From NCBI RefSeq assembly GCF_034347405.1, contig NZ_CP133778.1, positions 5,616,501-5,680,500 of the forward strand: 64,000 nt of DNA, in the 5' to 3' direction. Shown here piece after piece: positions 1-8,303 of this stretch (positions are counted from its first letter, which is position 1; each line of letters begins with the position of its first letter). The notes under the pieces are model-generated. The model saw nothing but the letters and a program-made list of their open reading frames with translations. It was not told where the DNA came from and searched no databases. The position numbers were made by a program, and so were the translations under genes. Source of the stretch: Pseudomonas sp. CCC3.1 (GTDB taxonomy: Bacteria; Pseudomonadota; Gammaproteobacteria; Pseudomonadales; Pseudomonadaceae).

Positions 1-1
1 G

Positions 2-2617
2 GCGCCGCTGTCCTCGTTGCAGCGTGACTTGCACACCCTCAAGGGGGGTGCGCGCATGGCCGGGATCGTGCCGATTGGCGACCTGGCCCATGAACTGGAG
101 CACCTTTACGAAGGGCTGCTGGATCGACGCCTGAGCGACAGCCCGACGTTGTCCCGCTTACTGGAGCTCAGCCACGCGCAACTGGTGGTCCTGCTCGAAC
201 AGTTGCAACACCAGCAACCCTTGAGTGACCCCATCGAACTGATCGAGGCCATTCGCGGTTTCAGACTCTACAACACGCCGTCAGCCGAGCCGAACAGCGT
301 CGAGCCTGAAGTGGTGCCTGCGGTCGAGCAAAGCGTTACCGACCCGGAGCTGCTGGACATCTTTCTGGAAGAGGCTTTCGACATCCTCGAAAGCTCAGGG
401 GCGGCGCTGCTGCGCTGGCAGGGCGAGCCGCAAAACCACCTGGAAGTCGAAAACCTGCTGCGCGACCTGCACACCCTCAAAGGGGGCGCGCGCATGGTTG
501 AAATTGCCGCCATTGGCGATTTTGCCCACGAGCTGGAAACCCTTGTTGAAGATATTTCTCTGGGTTTTCTGACGGCGGGTGCCGAGCTGTTTACCTTGTT
601 GCAGCGCAGCCACGATCAGTTGGCGCAAATGCTCGATGCCCTGCGCAGCGGCCAGCCGGTGCCTTCGCCGCAGGTGCTGATCGAACACATTCGCAAGGTT
701 GAGCGCAGCACCCGCAAAGCTGTTCCGCCGCCAGCGCCGAGCAAGCCGGAGCCGGTGCCCGAGGCTGAGCGGACCGGGTTGGACACCCTCAAAGTGCCGG
801 CTGAATTGCTGGAAGAACTGGTCAACCTGGCGGGTGAAAACTCGATCATTCGCGGGCGCCTTGAGCAGCAGGTCAACGACGGCAAAACCGCCCTCAACGA
901 AATGCAGACCACGCTTGAGCGCATGCACGATCAACTGCGTCGGCTCGACACCGAAACCCAGAGCCGTATCCACAGCCGCCAATACACCGAAGTCGATGGC
1001 GTGGCTTACGATGAGTTCGATCCGCTGGAAATGGATCGCCATTCGCAGTTGCAACAATTGTCGCGTGCGCTCTTCGAATCAGCCTCCGACCTGCTCGACC
1101 TCAAGGCCACGCTAGCGGCGCGCAACCAGGACGCCTACAGCCTGTTGAAAAAACAAGCGCGGGTTAACACCCAGTTGCAAGAAGGTCTGATGGGCACCCG
1201 CATGGTGCCGTTCGAGCGAGTGCTGCCACGCCTCAAGCGCGTGGTGCGACAAGTGGCGAGTGAGCTGGGCAAGCAGGTCGAATTCAGCGTCATCAATGCC
1301 GAAGCCGAAATCGATCGTAATGTCCTGGAGCGCATGGTCGCCCCGCTTGAACACATGTTGCGCAACGCCGTCGACCACGGCCTTGAGCCCGCTGCCATCC
1401 GCCAGGCCAGCGGCAAGCCTGCGCAGGGGCTGATCTCCCTTGAGCTGTCTAACGAAGGCGGCGATGTGGTGTTCGACATTCGTGACGATGGAGCCGGCGT
1501 GCCGTTGGAAGCGGTGCGGCGCAAAGCTATATTGCGCGGCTTATTGGACCCGCACGTGAGCATCAGCGACCGCGACGTGTTGCAGTTCATCTTGCAGCCC
1601 GGTTTTTCGACAGCTGAAAAAATCACCCAGATTTCCGGGCGAGGCGTCGGCATGGACGTGGTGCATGAAGAAGTGCGCCAACTGGGCGGCAGCATGACCA
1701 TCGACTCGGTGCCGGGGCAGGGCGTGCATTTTCAAATCCGCCTGCCGTTCAGCGTTTCGCTCAACCGCGCCTTGATGGTGCAGTGCGCGGACGAGCAGTA
1801 CGCCATTGCTCTCAACACCGTTGAAGGCATCGTGCGGGTTCTGCCCCACGAGCTGGAAGATTACTACCAGCTAGACCCGCACATGTACCACTACGGCGGC
1901 CAGGACTACGACCTGTTTTACCTGGGCGAACTGCTGCAAACCGTGGGCAAGCCCAAACTGGTGGGGCAAAACCAGTCATTGCCGGTGCTGCTGGTGCATT
2001 GCCAGGATCAGTACGTGGCGCTGCAAGTTGACGCGTTGGCGGGCTCGCGAGAAATCGTGGTCAAAAGCCTCGGCCCGCAATTTACCGGGGTGCAAGGTGT
2101 GTCGGGCGCCACCATCCTGGGCGATGGCCGAGTGGTGTTGATCCTCGACTTGCTGGCTTACATCCGCGCGCACCAGGCCCGTCAGCCCTCACAGCAGGCG
2201 AACCAGGACGCCAACGGCCTGATGGAATTCACCCCGGCGGTGCGTCCGTTGCTGGTGCTGGTAGTCGACGACTCGGTCACTGTGCGCAAAGTCACCAGCC
2301 GCTTGCTCGAACGTAACGGCATGAATGTCATCACCGCCAAAGACGGGGTCGACGCCATGAGCGTGCTGGATGACCACACCCCGGACCTGATGCTGCTCGA
2401 CATCGAAATGCCGCGCATGGACGGCTTTGAAGTGGCCACCCGCGTGCGCAACGACCCGTACCTCAAAGACCTGCCGATCATCATGATCACCTCGCGTACC
2501 GGCCAAAAGCACCAGAACCGCGCGATGGCCATCGGGGTCAACGACTACCTGGGCAAACCGTATCAAGAGTCGGTGTTGCTGGAGCGTATCGCCTACTGGA
2601 GCAACCTGAATGCTTGA
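2..2617 (+). CDS. chpA: ChpA/PilL-type hybrid chemotaxis histidine kinase, 5' end outside window
   Basis: CheA-family kinase of the Pil-Chp surface-sensing and twitching pathway; it phosphorylates CheY-like PilG/PilH partners. The reading frame is open to the window edge, so the N-terminus (normally many more HPt repeats) is missing and no start can be given. Visible in order, numbered from the edge: an HPt remnant with HTLKGGAR, a second HPt with the phosphorylatable His near residue 157, a dimerisation region, a kinase domain (N-box NAVDHG near 455, then DDGAGVP and GRGVGMDVV), a CheW-like domain, and a C-terminal receiver with VVDDS, LLLDIEMPRMDG (phospho-Asp near 800) and the GKPY lysine. 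It overlaps the next gene by 8 bases, as in the chp operon. HPt plus CheA plus receiver in one protein separates it from ordinary CheA. Confidence is high for the family and good for the symbol. Confidence 0.88.
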   Translation, partial: APLSSLQRDLHTLKGGARMAGIVPIGDLAHELEHLYEGLLDRRLSDSPTLSRLLELSHAQLVVLLEQLQHQQPLSDPIELIEAIRGFRLYNTPSAEPNSVEPEVVPAVEQSVTDPELLDIFLEEAFDILESSGAALLRWQGEPQNHLEVENLLRDLHTLKGGARMVEIAAIGDFAHELETLVEDISLGFLTAGAELFTLLQRSHDQLAQMLDALRSGQPVPSPQVLIEHIRKVERSTRKAVPPPAPSKPEPVPEAERTGLDTLKVPAELLEELVNLAGENSIIRGRLEQQVNDGKTALNEMQTTLERMHDQLRRLDTETQSRIHSRQYTEVDGVAYDEFDPLEMDRHSQLQQLSRALFESASDLLDLKATLAARNQDAYSLLKKQARVNTQLQEGLMGTRMVPFERVLPRLKRVVRQVASELGKQVEFSVINAEAEIDRNVLERMVAPLEHMLRNAVDHGLEPAAIRQASGKPAQGLISLELSNEGGDVVFDIRDDGAGVPLEAVRRKAILRGLLDPHVSISDRDVLQFILQPGFSTAEKITQISGRGVGMDVVHEEVRQLGGSMTIDSVPGQGVHFQIRLPFSVSLNRALMVQCADEQYAIALNTVEGIVRVLPHELEDYYQLDPHMYHYGGQDYDLFYLGELLQTVGKPKLVGQNQSLPVLLVHCQDQYVALQVDALAGSREIVVKSLGPQFTGVQGVSGATILGDGRVVLILDLLAYIRAHQARQPSQQANQDANGLMEFTPAVRPLLVLVVDDSVTVRKVTSRLLERNGMNVITAKDGVDAMSVLDDHTPDLMLLDIEMPRMDGFEVATRVRNDPYLKDLPIIMITSRTGQKHQNRAMAIGVNDYLGKPYQESVLLERIAYWSNLNA

Positions 2618-3059
2618 TCACCGCGTGGGCAGCCTGACCTGCTTGTTGCTGCCGCTGGCAGATCGCTACCTGTTACTGCCCAACGTTGCGATAGCGGAAC
2701 TCATCGACTGGCAGCGCGGCGAGCCCAGCAGCGACTCTGCGCCTTGGCACCTGCGACAAATCACCTGGCGCGACCGCGAACTGCCGCTGATCAGCTTCGA
2801 AGCTGCCTGCGGCAGCCCTTTGGTCATGGGCGAGCGCGCCCGCATCGTCATCCTCAACACCCTGAGCGGCGACCCGCGCCTTAAATTCATAGGGTTGGTG
2901 GTGCAAGGCATCCCACGCTCCTACCGACTCGACAGCCAACTGAACTTCGTCGACGTACCGCTCAGTTCGCTGGAGCGTGCGGCGGTGCAAGTGGGGGATT
3001 ACGTGGCGAAGATCCCGGATTTGCTGGGGCTGGAGAGGTTGGTGCTGGGGGAGGGGTGA
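2610..3059 (+). CDS. chpC: CheW-like adaptor ChpC
   Basis: 149-residue CheW-domain protein whose start codon lies inside the end of chpA, indicating translational coupling. CheW proteins link the receptor to the CheA-type kinase at the inner membrane. The sequence has the beta-rich CheW pattern (RYLLLPNVAIAELI near the start, then RELPLISFEAACG, RIVILNTL and LKFIGLVVQGIPR). The symbol rests on its position directly behind the ChpA-type kinase. The next gene is 105 bases away and unrelated, so this is the operon's last gene here. Confidence 0.8.
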   Translation: MLDHRVGSLTCLLLPLADRYLLLPNVAIAELIDWQRGEPSSDSAPWHLRQITWRDRELPLISFEAACGSPLVMGERARIVILNTLSGDPRLKFIGLVVQGIPRSYRLDSQLNFVDVPLSSLERAAVQVGDYVAKIPDLLGLERLVLGEG

Positions 3060-3163
3060 ATAAGGCGAGACGATCGCCGTATTGCCCTTTAAGGTCGCAG
3101 GCTTGACCCTTATCTTGTAACAAGGTGACACAGTCGCACTGTCGGTTATTGAGGATGTTGCAC

Positions 3164-3781
3164 ATGTATCACGGGGAAAAGCTCAACGCCTGGACCCACC
3201 TGGTGGGGGCTGTGGCGGCTGCGGCAGGCAGTATCTGGTTGTTGGTCATGGCGTGCCTGGACGGCAGCCCGCAAAAGATTGTCAGTGTGGCCATCTATGG
3301 CGTGACGCTGGTGCTGTTGTACAGCGTGTCGACCGTTTACCACAGCGTGCGCGGGCGTTCGAAGGTGATCATGCAAAAGTTTGATCACCTGTCGATTTAC
3401 CTGCTGATCGCGGGCAGTTACACCCCGTTTTGTCTCGTGACGCTGCACGGGCCGTGGGGCTGGTCGCTGTTCGGGATTGTCTGGGGCATGGCGGTGATCG
3501 GCATGCTGCAAGAGATCAAGCCGCGTTCCGAAGCACGCATTCTGTCGATTGTGATTTACGCGGTCATGGGCTGGATTGTGCTGGTGGCGGTCAAGCCGCT
3601 GCTGGCTGCTTTGGGCACCGCCGGTTTTATCTGGCTGGCCACAGGCGGGGTCATGTACACCGTGGGGATTATCTTTTTTGCCCTGGATCATCGTCTGCGC
3701 CATGCCCACGGCATTTGGCATTTGTTCGTGATTGCTGGCAGCCTGCTGCACTTTGTGGCCATCGCGCATTACGTGATTTAG
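3164..3781 (+). CDS. Hemolysin III / TrhA family membrane protein (PAQR-like)
   Basis: 205-residue integral membrane protein. The start is placed at MYHGEKLNAWTHLVGA because GAGG (3151-3154) lies 9 bases upstream of this ATG; the longer in-frame start adds residues untypical of the family. Seven hydrophobic segments and the family landmarks are visible: the N-terminal NAWTHL, VSTVYHS near 60, the QKFDHLSIYLLIAGSYTPF block, and a C-terminal DHRLRHAHGIWHLFVIAGSLLHF with the metal-ligand-like histidines of PAQR relatives. Despite the name, a role in membrane-lipid homeostasis is more likely than haemolysis. It stands alone and is followed by an extragenic palindrome. Confidence 0.85.
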   Translation: MYHGEKLNAWTHLVGAVAAAAGSIWLLVMACLDGSPQKIVSVAIYGVTLVLLYSVSTVYHSVRGRSKVIMQKFDHLSIYLLIAGSYTPFCLVTLHGPWGWSLFGIVWGMAVIGMLQEIKPRSEARILSIVIYAVMGWIVLVAVKPLLAALGTAGFIWLATGGVMYTVGIIFFALDHRLRHAHGIWHLFVIAGSLLHFVAIAHYVI

Positions 3782-3785
3782 TGGG

Positions 3786-3855
3786 CTGTAGGAGCGAGCT
3801 TGCCTCGCGATCTTTTGATCGCTTAAAAGATCGCGAGGCAAGCTCGCTCCTACAG
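3786..3855. repeat. Extragenic palindrome, family A copy 1
   Basis: Near-perfect inverted repeat with arms reading TGTAGGAGCGAGCTTGCCTC and its complement, around a short AT-rich centre containing GATCTTTT/AAAAGATC. It lies between two convergent genes. The same element recurs at 7954-8021 and 16428-16494. This is the Pseudomonas REP/BIME type; it may also act as a bidirectional terminator. Confidence 0.85.
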
Positions 3856-3864
3856 ATGCTGTGC

Positions 3865-4710
3865 TTATTTCTGGGCCGGTTTTTTGTTGTCGCTGCGAAT
3901 TTGCGCATGGCTGATCAGGGCGAAGATGAAGCTGCCACCGATGATATTGCCCGCCAGGGTCGGGCCCGCAAAGACCAGCCAGAAGTCTTTCCACGGCAGC
4001 TCGCCAGCAAATACCAGATAGGAAACTTCGGCCGTGCCCACCACGATGTGAGTGAAGTCACCCAAGGCCATCAGGTAGGTGATGAGGATGATGATCCACA
4101 TCTTGGCGCTCTCCATGGAGGGGATCATCCACACCATGGTTGCAATCATCCAGCCCGAGATAATGCCCTTGGAGAACATCTGACTGGTGTCGTTTTCCAT
4201 CACCTTGCGCCCAATCTCAAGGAAGGCCATGTCGGTCTGAGTGTCGAAAATCGGCAAATGCAGCATCACGTAGGCCACCAGCAAGGTGCCGATCAAGTTG
4301 CCCACCAGCACCACCGCCCACAGACGCAATAACCGCCCGAAATTGTTCAGCGTCGGTTTGCTCATGATGGGCAATACGGCCGTCAGGGTGTTTTCAGTGA
4401 ACAGTTGCTGGCGAGCGAGGATGACCGCCAGAAAACCCGCGCAGTAACCAAAACTGGCGATGACCTTAAAGCCTTCTGCGCTGGGCAACCGCGAGTTGAG
4501 TAAGCCCATGGCCATGAGTGACAGACCCATGGTCAGCCCGGCGGCGAGTGCCGACCAGAAGAGCGCGGCAATACTGCGCTCCAGCTCCTGGTCGCCCTGC
4601 AAACGAATGATCTCGTGCAGAACGGCGGCCCGTGGCGGCTGGTTTTTGGTGACGTCGTGCTCTTCTTCAGCCGACAGGTTGGGGGTTTTGCCGCTGTTTT
4701 GAGTGCTCAT
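3865..4710 (-). CDS. Formate/nitrite transporter (FNT) family protein
   Basis: 281-residue inner-membrane channel-type protein. A hydrophilic acidic N-terminus of about 45 residues precedes six hydrophobic segments. FNT landmarks are visible: the ALFWSALAAGLTMGLSLM helix, GFLAVILARQQLFTENTLTAVLP (the broken-helix LFTENT-like motif), NLIGTLLVAY, and a C-terminal GDFTHIVVGTAEVSYLVF followed by AGNIIGG. The long N-terminus resembles the YfdC branch rather than FocA/NirC, so the substrate is uncertain. No nitrite or formate enzyme gene is adjacent. The downstream end abuts the palindrome at 3786-3855. Confidence 0.85.
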   Translation of the reverse strand: MSTQNSGKTPNLSAEEEHDVTKNQPPRAAVLHEIIRLQGDQELERSIAALFWSALAAGLTMGLSLMAMGLLNSRLPSAEGFKVIASFGYCAGFLAVILARQQLFTENTLTAVLPIMSKPTLNNFGRLLRLWAVVLVGNLIGTLLVAYVMLHLPIFDTQTDMAFLEIGRKVMENDTSQMFSKGIISGWMIATMVWMIPSMESAKMWIIILITYLMALGDFTHIVVGTAEVSYLVFAGELPWKDFWLVFAGPTLAGNIIGGSFIFALISHAQIRSDNKKPAQK

Positions 4711-4779
4711 GGGGCTTCATGACCGTTGGCGTGTGTAAACGTACGACACGCCCGGCGAGAGGCTGTTCACTCAAAACCT

Positions 4780-4871
4780 GTAGTCGCTGCCGAAGGCTGC
4801 GATGGGGACCGATGGGGCTTCGCATAAACGGGTTGCTACGCAACCCTTCGCAGCCTGCGGCAGCGACTACA
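4780..4871. repeat. Extragenic palindrome, family B
   Basis: Imperfect inverted repeat: GTAGTCGCTGCCGAAGGCTGCGA on the left is mirrored by TCGCAGCCTGCGGCAGCGACTAC on the right, with an inner GGGTTGCTACGCAACCC hairpin. It sits between the thioesterase end and the FNT gene start, both on the minus strand. It differs in sequence from family A at 3786 and is again a Pseudomonas extragenic-palindrome type. Confidence 0.8.
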
Positions 4872-4884
4872 AGCTCAAAGATGA

Positions 4885-5286
4885 TCAGTCTTTCTTCTCG
4901 TCTTCGAACTGGTCTTTGACGTATTTGATCTCGGTGCGCCCGTGTGGTGCGGGCAGACCGTCTTCGCCGAGGTTGACGAAGACCATTTTGTCGACCGTCA
5001 GGATGCTTTTGCGGGTGATTTTATTGCGCACTTCGCAGGTCAGGGTGATTGAGGTGCGGCCAAATTCGGTGGCCGTGATGCCCAGTTCGATGATGTCGCC
5101 CTGGCGCGAGGCGCTGACAAAGTTGATTTCGGAGATGTACTTGGTGACCACGCGCTGGTTGCCCAGTTGAACAATGGCGTAAATCGCGGCTTCTTCGTCG
5201 ATCCAGCGCAGCAAGCTGCCACCGAACAAGGTGCCGTTGGGGTTTAGGTCTTCGGGTTTAACCCATTTGCGGGTGTGAAAATTCAT
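4885..5286 (-). CDS. Acyl-CoA thioesterase, hotdog fold (YciA-like)
   Basis: 133-residue single-hotdog thioesterase that hydrolyses acyl-CoA to free acid and CoA in the cytoplasm. The family block NPNGTLFGGSLLRWIDEEAA at residues 16-35 carries the active-site Asp/Glu region, followed by VTKYISEINFVSASRQGDIIELG and GRTSITLTCEV. The C-terminus is a short charged tail rather than a second domain. Length is normal for the YciA/acyl-CoA hydrolase group. It is divergent from the ahcY promoter region. Confidence 0.85.
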   Translation of the reverse strand: MNFHTRKWVKPEDLNPNGTLFGGSLLRWIDEEAAIYAIVQLGNQRVVTKYISEINFVSASRQGDIIELGITATEFGRTSITLTCEVRNKITRKSILTVDKMVFVNLGEDGLPAPHGRTEIKYVKDQFEDEKKD

Positions 5287-5404
5287 ATTCGCTCCTGACC
5301 GTCTTGCCTAAGATGCGGGCCATGATGTCAGACCGCAGCGTTAAGCTCTATTAACCTTGGACTATGGTCTCGATTAGGCAAATGAAAAAGCCTTGGATAA
5401 AACC

Positions 5405-5433
5405 TTGGGAACATCGTTGCGGATGGCTATAAT
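5405..5433 (+). promoter_or_regulatory. Sigma-70-type promoter for ahcY-metF
   Basis: TTGGGA (5405-5410) and a perfect TATAAT (5428-5433) with a 17-base spacer. Transcription from here would include the whole riboswitch at 5486-5590. Seen directly in sequence; not experimentally supported. Confidence 0.7.
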
Positions 5434-5485
5434 CTCCCTCGCTTCAAAAACGGTCATTTTTTCCTGGTACCGTTTTCCCGCCACC

Positions 5486-5590
5486 TGTCCGAGGGGCGCT
5501 GCAGCAGGTTCAACCTGTCAGGCTCGGATGGGGCGTTGTTTGTTCAGGGCTCCCTGAGCAGGCACTAAACGCACAACGGCGCCCATTCGC
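5486..5590 (+). promoter_or_regulatory. SAH (S-adenosylhomocysteine) riboswitch
   Basis: The leader carries the SAH-riboswitch core: TCCGAGGGGCGCTGCAGC near 5488-5505, then CAGGCTCGGA near 5519-5528 pairing back to TCCGAG, then GGGCGTTGTTT and a 3' CTAAACGCACAACGGCGCCC that closes the second helix or pseudoknot. Position directly before ahcY is the textbook location; SAH binding turns on its own hydrolase. The element ends about 25 bases before the ahcY start. Bounds are approximate because no covariance search was possible. Confidence 0.88.
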
Positions 5591-5614
5591 GATTTAAACG
5601 AATGGAGGCTCTTA

Positions 5615-7024
5615 ATGAGCGCTGTAAACACGCCTGCAGGTTTTACCGACTACAAAGTCGCTGACATGTCCCTCGCCCAATGGGGCCGTCGCGAAACCTT
5701 CATCGCTGAATCCGAAATGCCGGCCCTGATGGGGCTGCGTCGTCGGTATGCCGCAGAACAACCGCTCAAGGGCGCGAAGATTCTGGGCTGCATCCACATG
5801 ACCATCCAGACTGCCGTACTGATCGAAACCCTGGTTGCCCTGGGCGCCGAAGTGCGTTGGTCGTCGTGCAACATCTTCTCGACTCAGGACCAGGCCGCTG
5901 CTGCTATCGCGGCTGCCGGTATCCCGGTTTTTGCCTGGAAAGGCGAGACCGAAGAAGAGTACGAGTGGTGCCTTGAGCAAACCATCCTCAAAGATGGCCA
6001 GCCTTGGGACGCCAACATGATTCTCGACGACGGCGGCGACCTGACCGAGCTGCTGCACAAGAAATACCCGGCCATGCTGAAAAAGATCCACGGCGTGACC
6101 GAAGAAACCACCACCGGCGTACACCGTCTGCTGGACATGCTGGCCAAAGGCGAGCTGATGATCCCGGCGATCAACGTGAACGACTCGGTGACCAAAAGCA
6201 AAAACGACAACAAGTACGGCTGCCGTCATAGCCTGAACGATGCGATCAAGCGTGGCACTGACCACCTGCTGTCCGGCAAGCAAGCGCTGGTCATCGGCTA
6301 CGGCGACGTGGGCAAGGGCTCGGCTCAATCGCTGCGTCAGGAAGGCATGATCGTTAAGGTTTCCGAAGTTGACCCGATCTGCGCCATGCAAGCGTGCATG
6401 GACGGCTTTGAAGTGGTTTCGCCGTTCATCAACGGCCAGAACGATGGCACCGCAGCCAGCATCGACGCTGCGCTGCTGGGCAAGATCGACCTGATCGTGA
6501 CCACCACCGGTAACGTCAACGTGTGCGACAAAAACATGCTGGCTGCGCTGAAAAAACGCGCCGTAGTGTGCAACATCGGTCACTTCGACAACGAAATCGA
6601 TACGGCTTTCATGCGCAAAAACTGGGCATGGGAAGAAGTGAAGCCACAGGTACACAAGGTTCACCGTACTGGCCTGGGCGAATTCGACCCACAGAACGAC
6701 GACTACCTGATCCTGCTGGCCGAAGGCCGTCTGGTTAACCTGGGCAACGCCACAGGTCACCCAAGCCGCATCATGGACGGCTCGTTTGCCAACCAGGTAC
6801 TGGCGCAGATCTTCCTGTTCGCGCAGAAATACGCTGACCTGCCAGCCGAGCTGCAAGCTGAGCGTCTGACCGTAGAAGTTCTGCCGAAGAAACTCGACGA
6901 AGAAGTGGCCCTGGAAATGGTTCGCGGCTTCGGTGGCGTGGTTACGCAACTGACCCAGCAACAGGCTGACTACATCGGCGTCACCGTCGAAGGCCCGTTC
7001 AAGCCAGAAGCGTACCGCTACTGA
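5615..7024 (+). CDS. ahcY: S-adenosylhomocysteine hydrolase
   Basis: 469-residue NAD-dependent enzyme that splits S-adenosylhomocysteine into adenosine and homocysteine, relieving product inhibition of methyltransferases. GGAGG (5604-5608) precedes the ATG by 6 bases. Visible motifs: LKGAKILGCIHMTIQTAVLIETL near 50, WSSCNIFSTQD near 85, NVNDSVTKSKNDN near 190 (catalytic Lys/Asp), the NAD-binding GYGDVGKGSAQSL near 228, and the C-terminal KPEAYRY closure. Bacterial length with the usual insert. First gene of an operon with metF, controlled by the SAH riboswitch upstream. Confidence 0.98.
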   Translation: MSAVNTPAGFTDYKVADMSLAQWGRRETFIAESEMPALMGLRRRYAAEQPLKGAKILGCIHMTIQTAVLIETLVALGAEVRWSSCNIFSTQDQAAAAIAAAGIPVFAWKGETEEEYEWCLEQTILKDGQPWDANMILDDGGDLTELLHKKYPAMLKKIHGVTEETTTGVHRLLDMLAKGELMIPAINVNDSVTKSKNDNKYGCRHSLNDAIKRGTDHLLSGKQALVIGYGDVGKGSAQSLRQEGMIVKVSEVDPICAMQACMDGFEVVSPFINGQNDGTAASIDAALLGKIDLIVTTTGNVNVCDKNMLAALKKRAVVCNIGHFDNEIDTAFMRKNWAWEEVKPQVHKVHRTGLGEFDPQNDDYLILLAEGRLVNLGNATGHPSRIMDGSFANQVLAQIFLFAQKYADLPAELQAERLTVEVLPKKLDEEVALEMVRGFGGVVTQLTQQQADYIGVTVEGPFKPEAYRY

Positions 7025-7034
7025 TTTAGTTCAG

Positions 7035-7063
7035 ACCGCCCGCTCTCCCTGTGGGGGGCGGGT
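7035..7063 (+). other. Intercistronic GC hairpin between ahcY and metF
   Basis: ACCGCCC and GGGCGGGT arms enclose about 14 bases just after the ahcY stop. No T-run follows, so it is more likely a processing or attenuating hairpin that lowers metF expression than a full terminator. Confidence 0.4.
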
Positions 7064-7098
7064 TCGCGTCCGGCTTTCGTATTGCCAAGGATTTGACC

Positions 7099-7944
7099 AT
7101 GTCTCAAGACCGTCGTTTCAGCTTCGAGTTCTTTCCGACCAAGACCGATGCTGGGCATGAAAAACTGATGAACACGGCTCGCCATCTGGCGACCTTCAAC
7201 CCGGATTTTTTCTCCTGCACCTACGGTGCCGGTGGCTCGACCCGTGACCGCACGATCAACACCGTGCTGCAACTGGAGAGCGAAGTAAAAGTACCTGCGG
7301 CCCCGCATTTGTCGTGCGTGGGTGACAGCAAGGACGATTTACGGGGTCTGCTGGCCCAGTACAAGGCAGCGGGCATCAAGCGTATTGTCGCGCTGCGTGG
7401 CGACCTGCCTTCGGGCATGGGCATGGCCAGTGGCGAATTGCGTTACGCCAATGACCTGGTGAGCTTCATTCGTGAAGAAACAGCCGATCACTTCCACATC
7501 GAAGTGGCGGCGTACCCGGAAATGCACCCGCAGGCGCGCAATTTCGAAGACGACATCAGCAACTTCGTGCGCAAGGCTCACGCTGGCGCCGACAGTGCGA
7601 TCACCCAATACTTCTTCAACGCCGACAGCTACTTCCGTTTTGTCGAGCGTGTGCGGGCGGCGGGCGTCACGATTCCTATCGTGCCGGGCATCATGCCGAT
7701 CACCAATTACAGCAAGCTGGCGCGTTTCTCTGATGCCTGCGGTGCAGAAATCCCTCGCTGGATTCGCAAGCAACTGGAAGCCTACGGCGACGATGCGAAT
7801 AGCATTCAGGCCTTTGGTGAACAAGTCATCAGCGAAATGTGCGAGCGTTTGCTGGACGGCGGCGCGCCAGGGCTGCACTTCTACACCTTGAACCAGTCTG
7901 AGCCGAGCCTGGCGATCTGGAACAACCTGAAGCTGCCACGCTGA
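7099..7944 (+). CDS. metF: 5,10-methylenetetrahydrofolate reductase
   Basis: 281-residue FAD enzyme reducing methylene-THF to methyl-THF, the methyl donor for methionine synthesis. The ATG of MSQDRRFSFEFFPTKT is chosen: it begins at the family's first conserved strand and has AAGGA 8 bases upstream; the upstream in-frame start would lie inside the intercistronic hairpin. Motifs: SFEFFPTKT (folate and flavin contacts), FFSCTYGAGGSTRD near 40, KRIVALRGDLP near 95, DSAITQYFFN near 168, VPGIMPI near 195. Together with ahcY it recycles homocysteine to methionine, which explains the shared riboswitch. Confidence 0.96.
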   Translation: MSQDRRFSFEFFPTKTDAGHEKLMNTARHLATFNPDFFSCTYGAGGSTRDRTINTVLQLESEVKVPAAPHLSCVGDSKDDLRGLLAQYKAAGIKRIVALRGDLPSGMGMASGELRYANDLVSFIREETADHFHIEVAAYPEMHPQARNFEDDISNFVRKAHAGADSAITQYFFNADSYFRFVERVRAAGVTIPIVPGIMPITNYSKLARFSDACGAEIPRWIRKQLEAYGDDANSIQAFGEQVISEMCERLLDGGAPGLHFYTLNQSEPSLAIWNNLKLPR

Positions 7945-7953
7945 CACGAACCT

Positions 7954-8021
7954 TGTAGGAGCGAGCTTGCCTCGCGATCTTTTAAACGATCAAAAGATCG
8001 CGAGACAAGCTCGCTCCTACA
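7954..8021. repeat. Extragenic palindrome, family A copy 2
   Basis: Same inverted-repeat element as at 3786-3855, with slightly diverged arms (GCGAGACAAGC on the right), ten bases after the metF stop. Confidence 0.85.
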
Positions 8022-8086
8022 GGGGATGTGCCTTACAGCTGCACAAAACCGTTGAGCAGCATGAAATCGGCGCGCCGTGATTGCTC

Positions 8087-8095
8087 TGTTATACT
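8087..8095 (+). promoter_or_regulatory. Extended -10 promoter for rhlE, giving a leader of about 200 bases
   Basis: TGTTATACT is an extended -10 element (TGnTATACT); no good -35 is seen. Transcripts from here carry about 200 bases of leader before the rhlE start at 8304. The leader holds no convincing ORF. A long leader is common for cold-induced helicase genes, but this is inference. Confidence 0.45.
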
Positions 8096-8303
8096 CCGGG
8101 TTTTCCGCCAGGCTTACGCCCGGCCGCTCGTCCTTGTACAAGGCATTCCACCCCGTTACGGCGCAGCTTTCGGCCAGCGCGAGCGGTGTGAGTGGGCCTT
8201 CAGGACTGGAGCAGGACCGGACGGGATTGCGTCACCTTAAACGCCATTCACGCCAGGCAAGACTATCCCTTTGGGCCAAGCCCTAACTAAAACAGGATTA
8301 CTC

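Noticed and set aside
3146..3994. 282-codon minus-strand frame across hemolysin III and a palindrome
   Set aside because: Part of it is just the translated extragenic palindrome; the same peptide appears at each family A copy.
5612..6961. 449-codon open frame opposite ahcY
   Set aside because: Mirrors ahcY codon bias; no recognisable domain.
7881..8141. 86-codon minus-strand ORF after metF
   Set aside because: Contains the translated family A palindrome; no other support.
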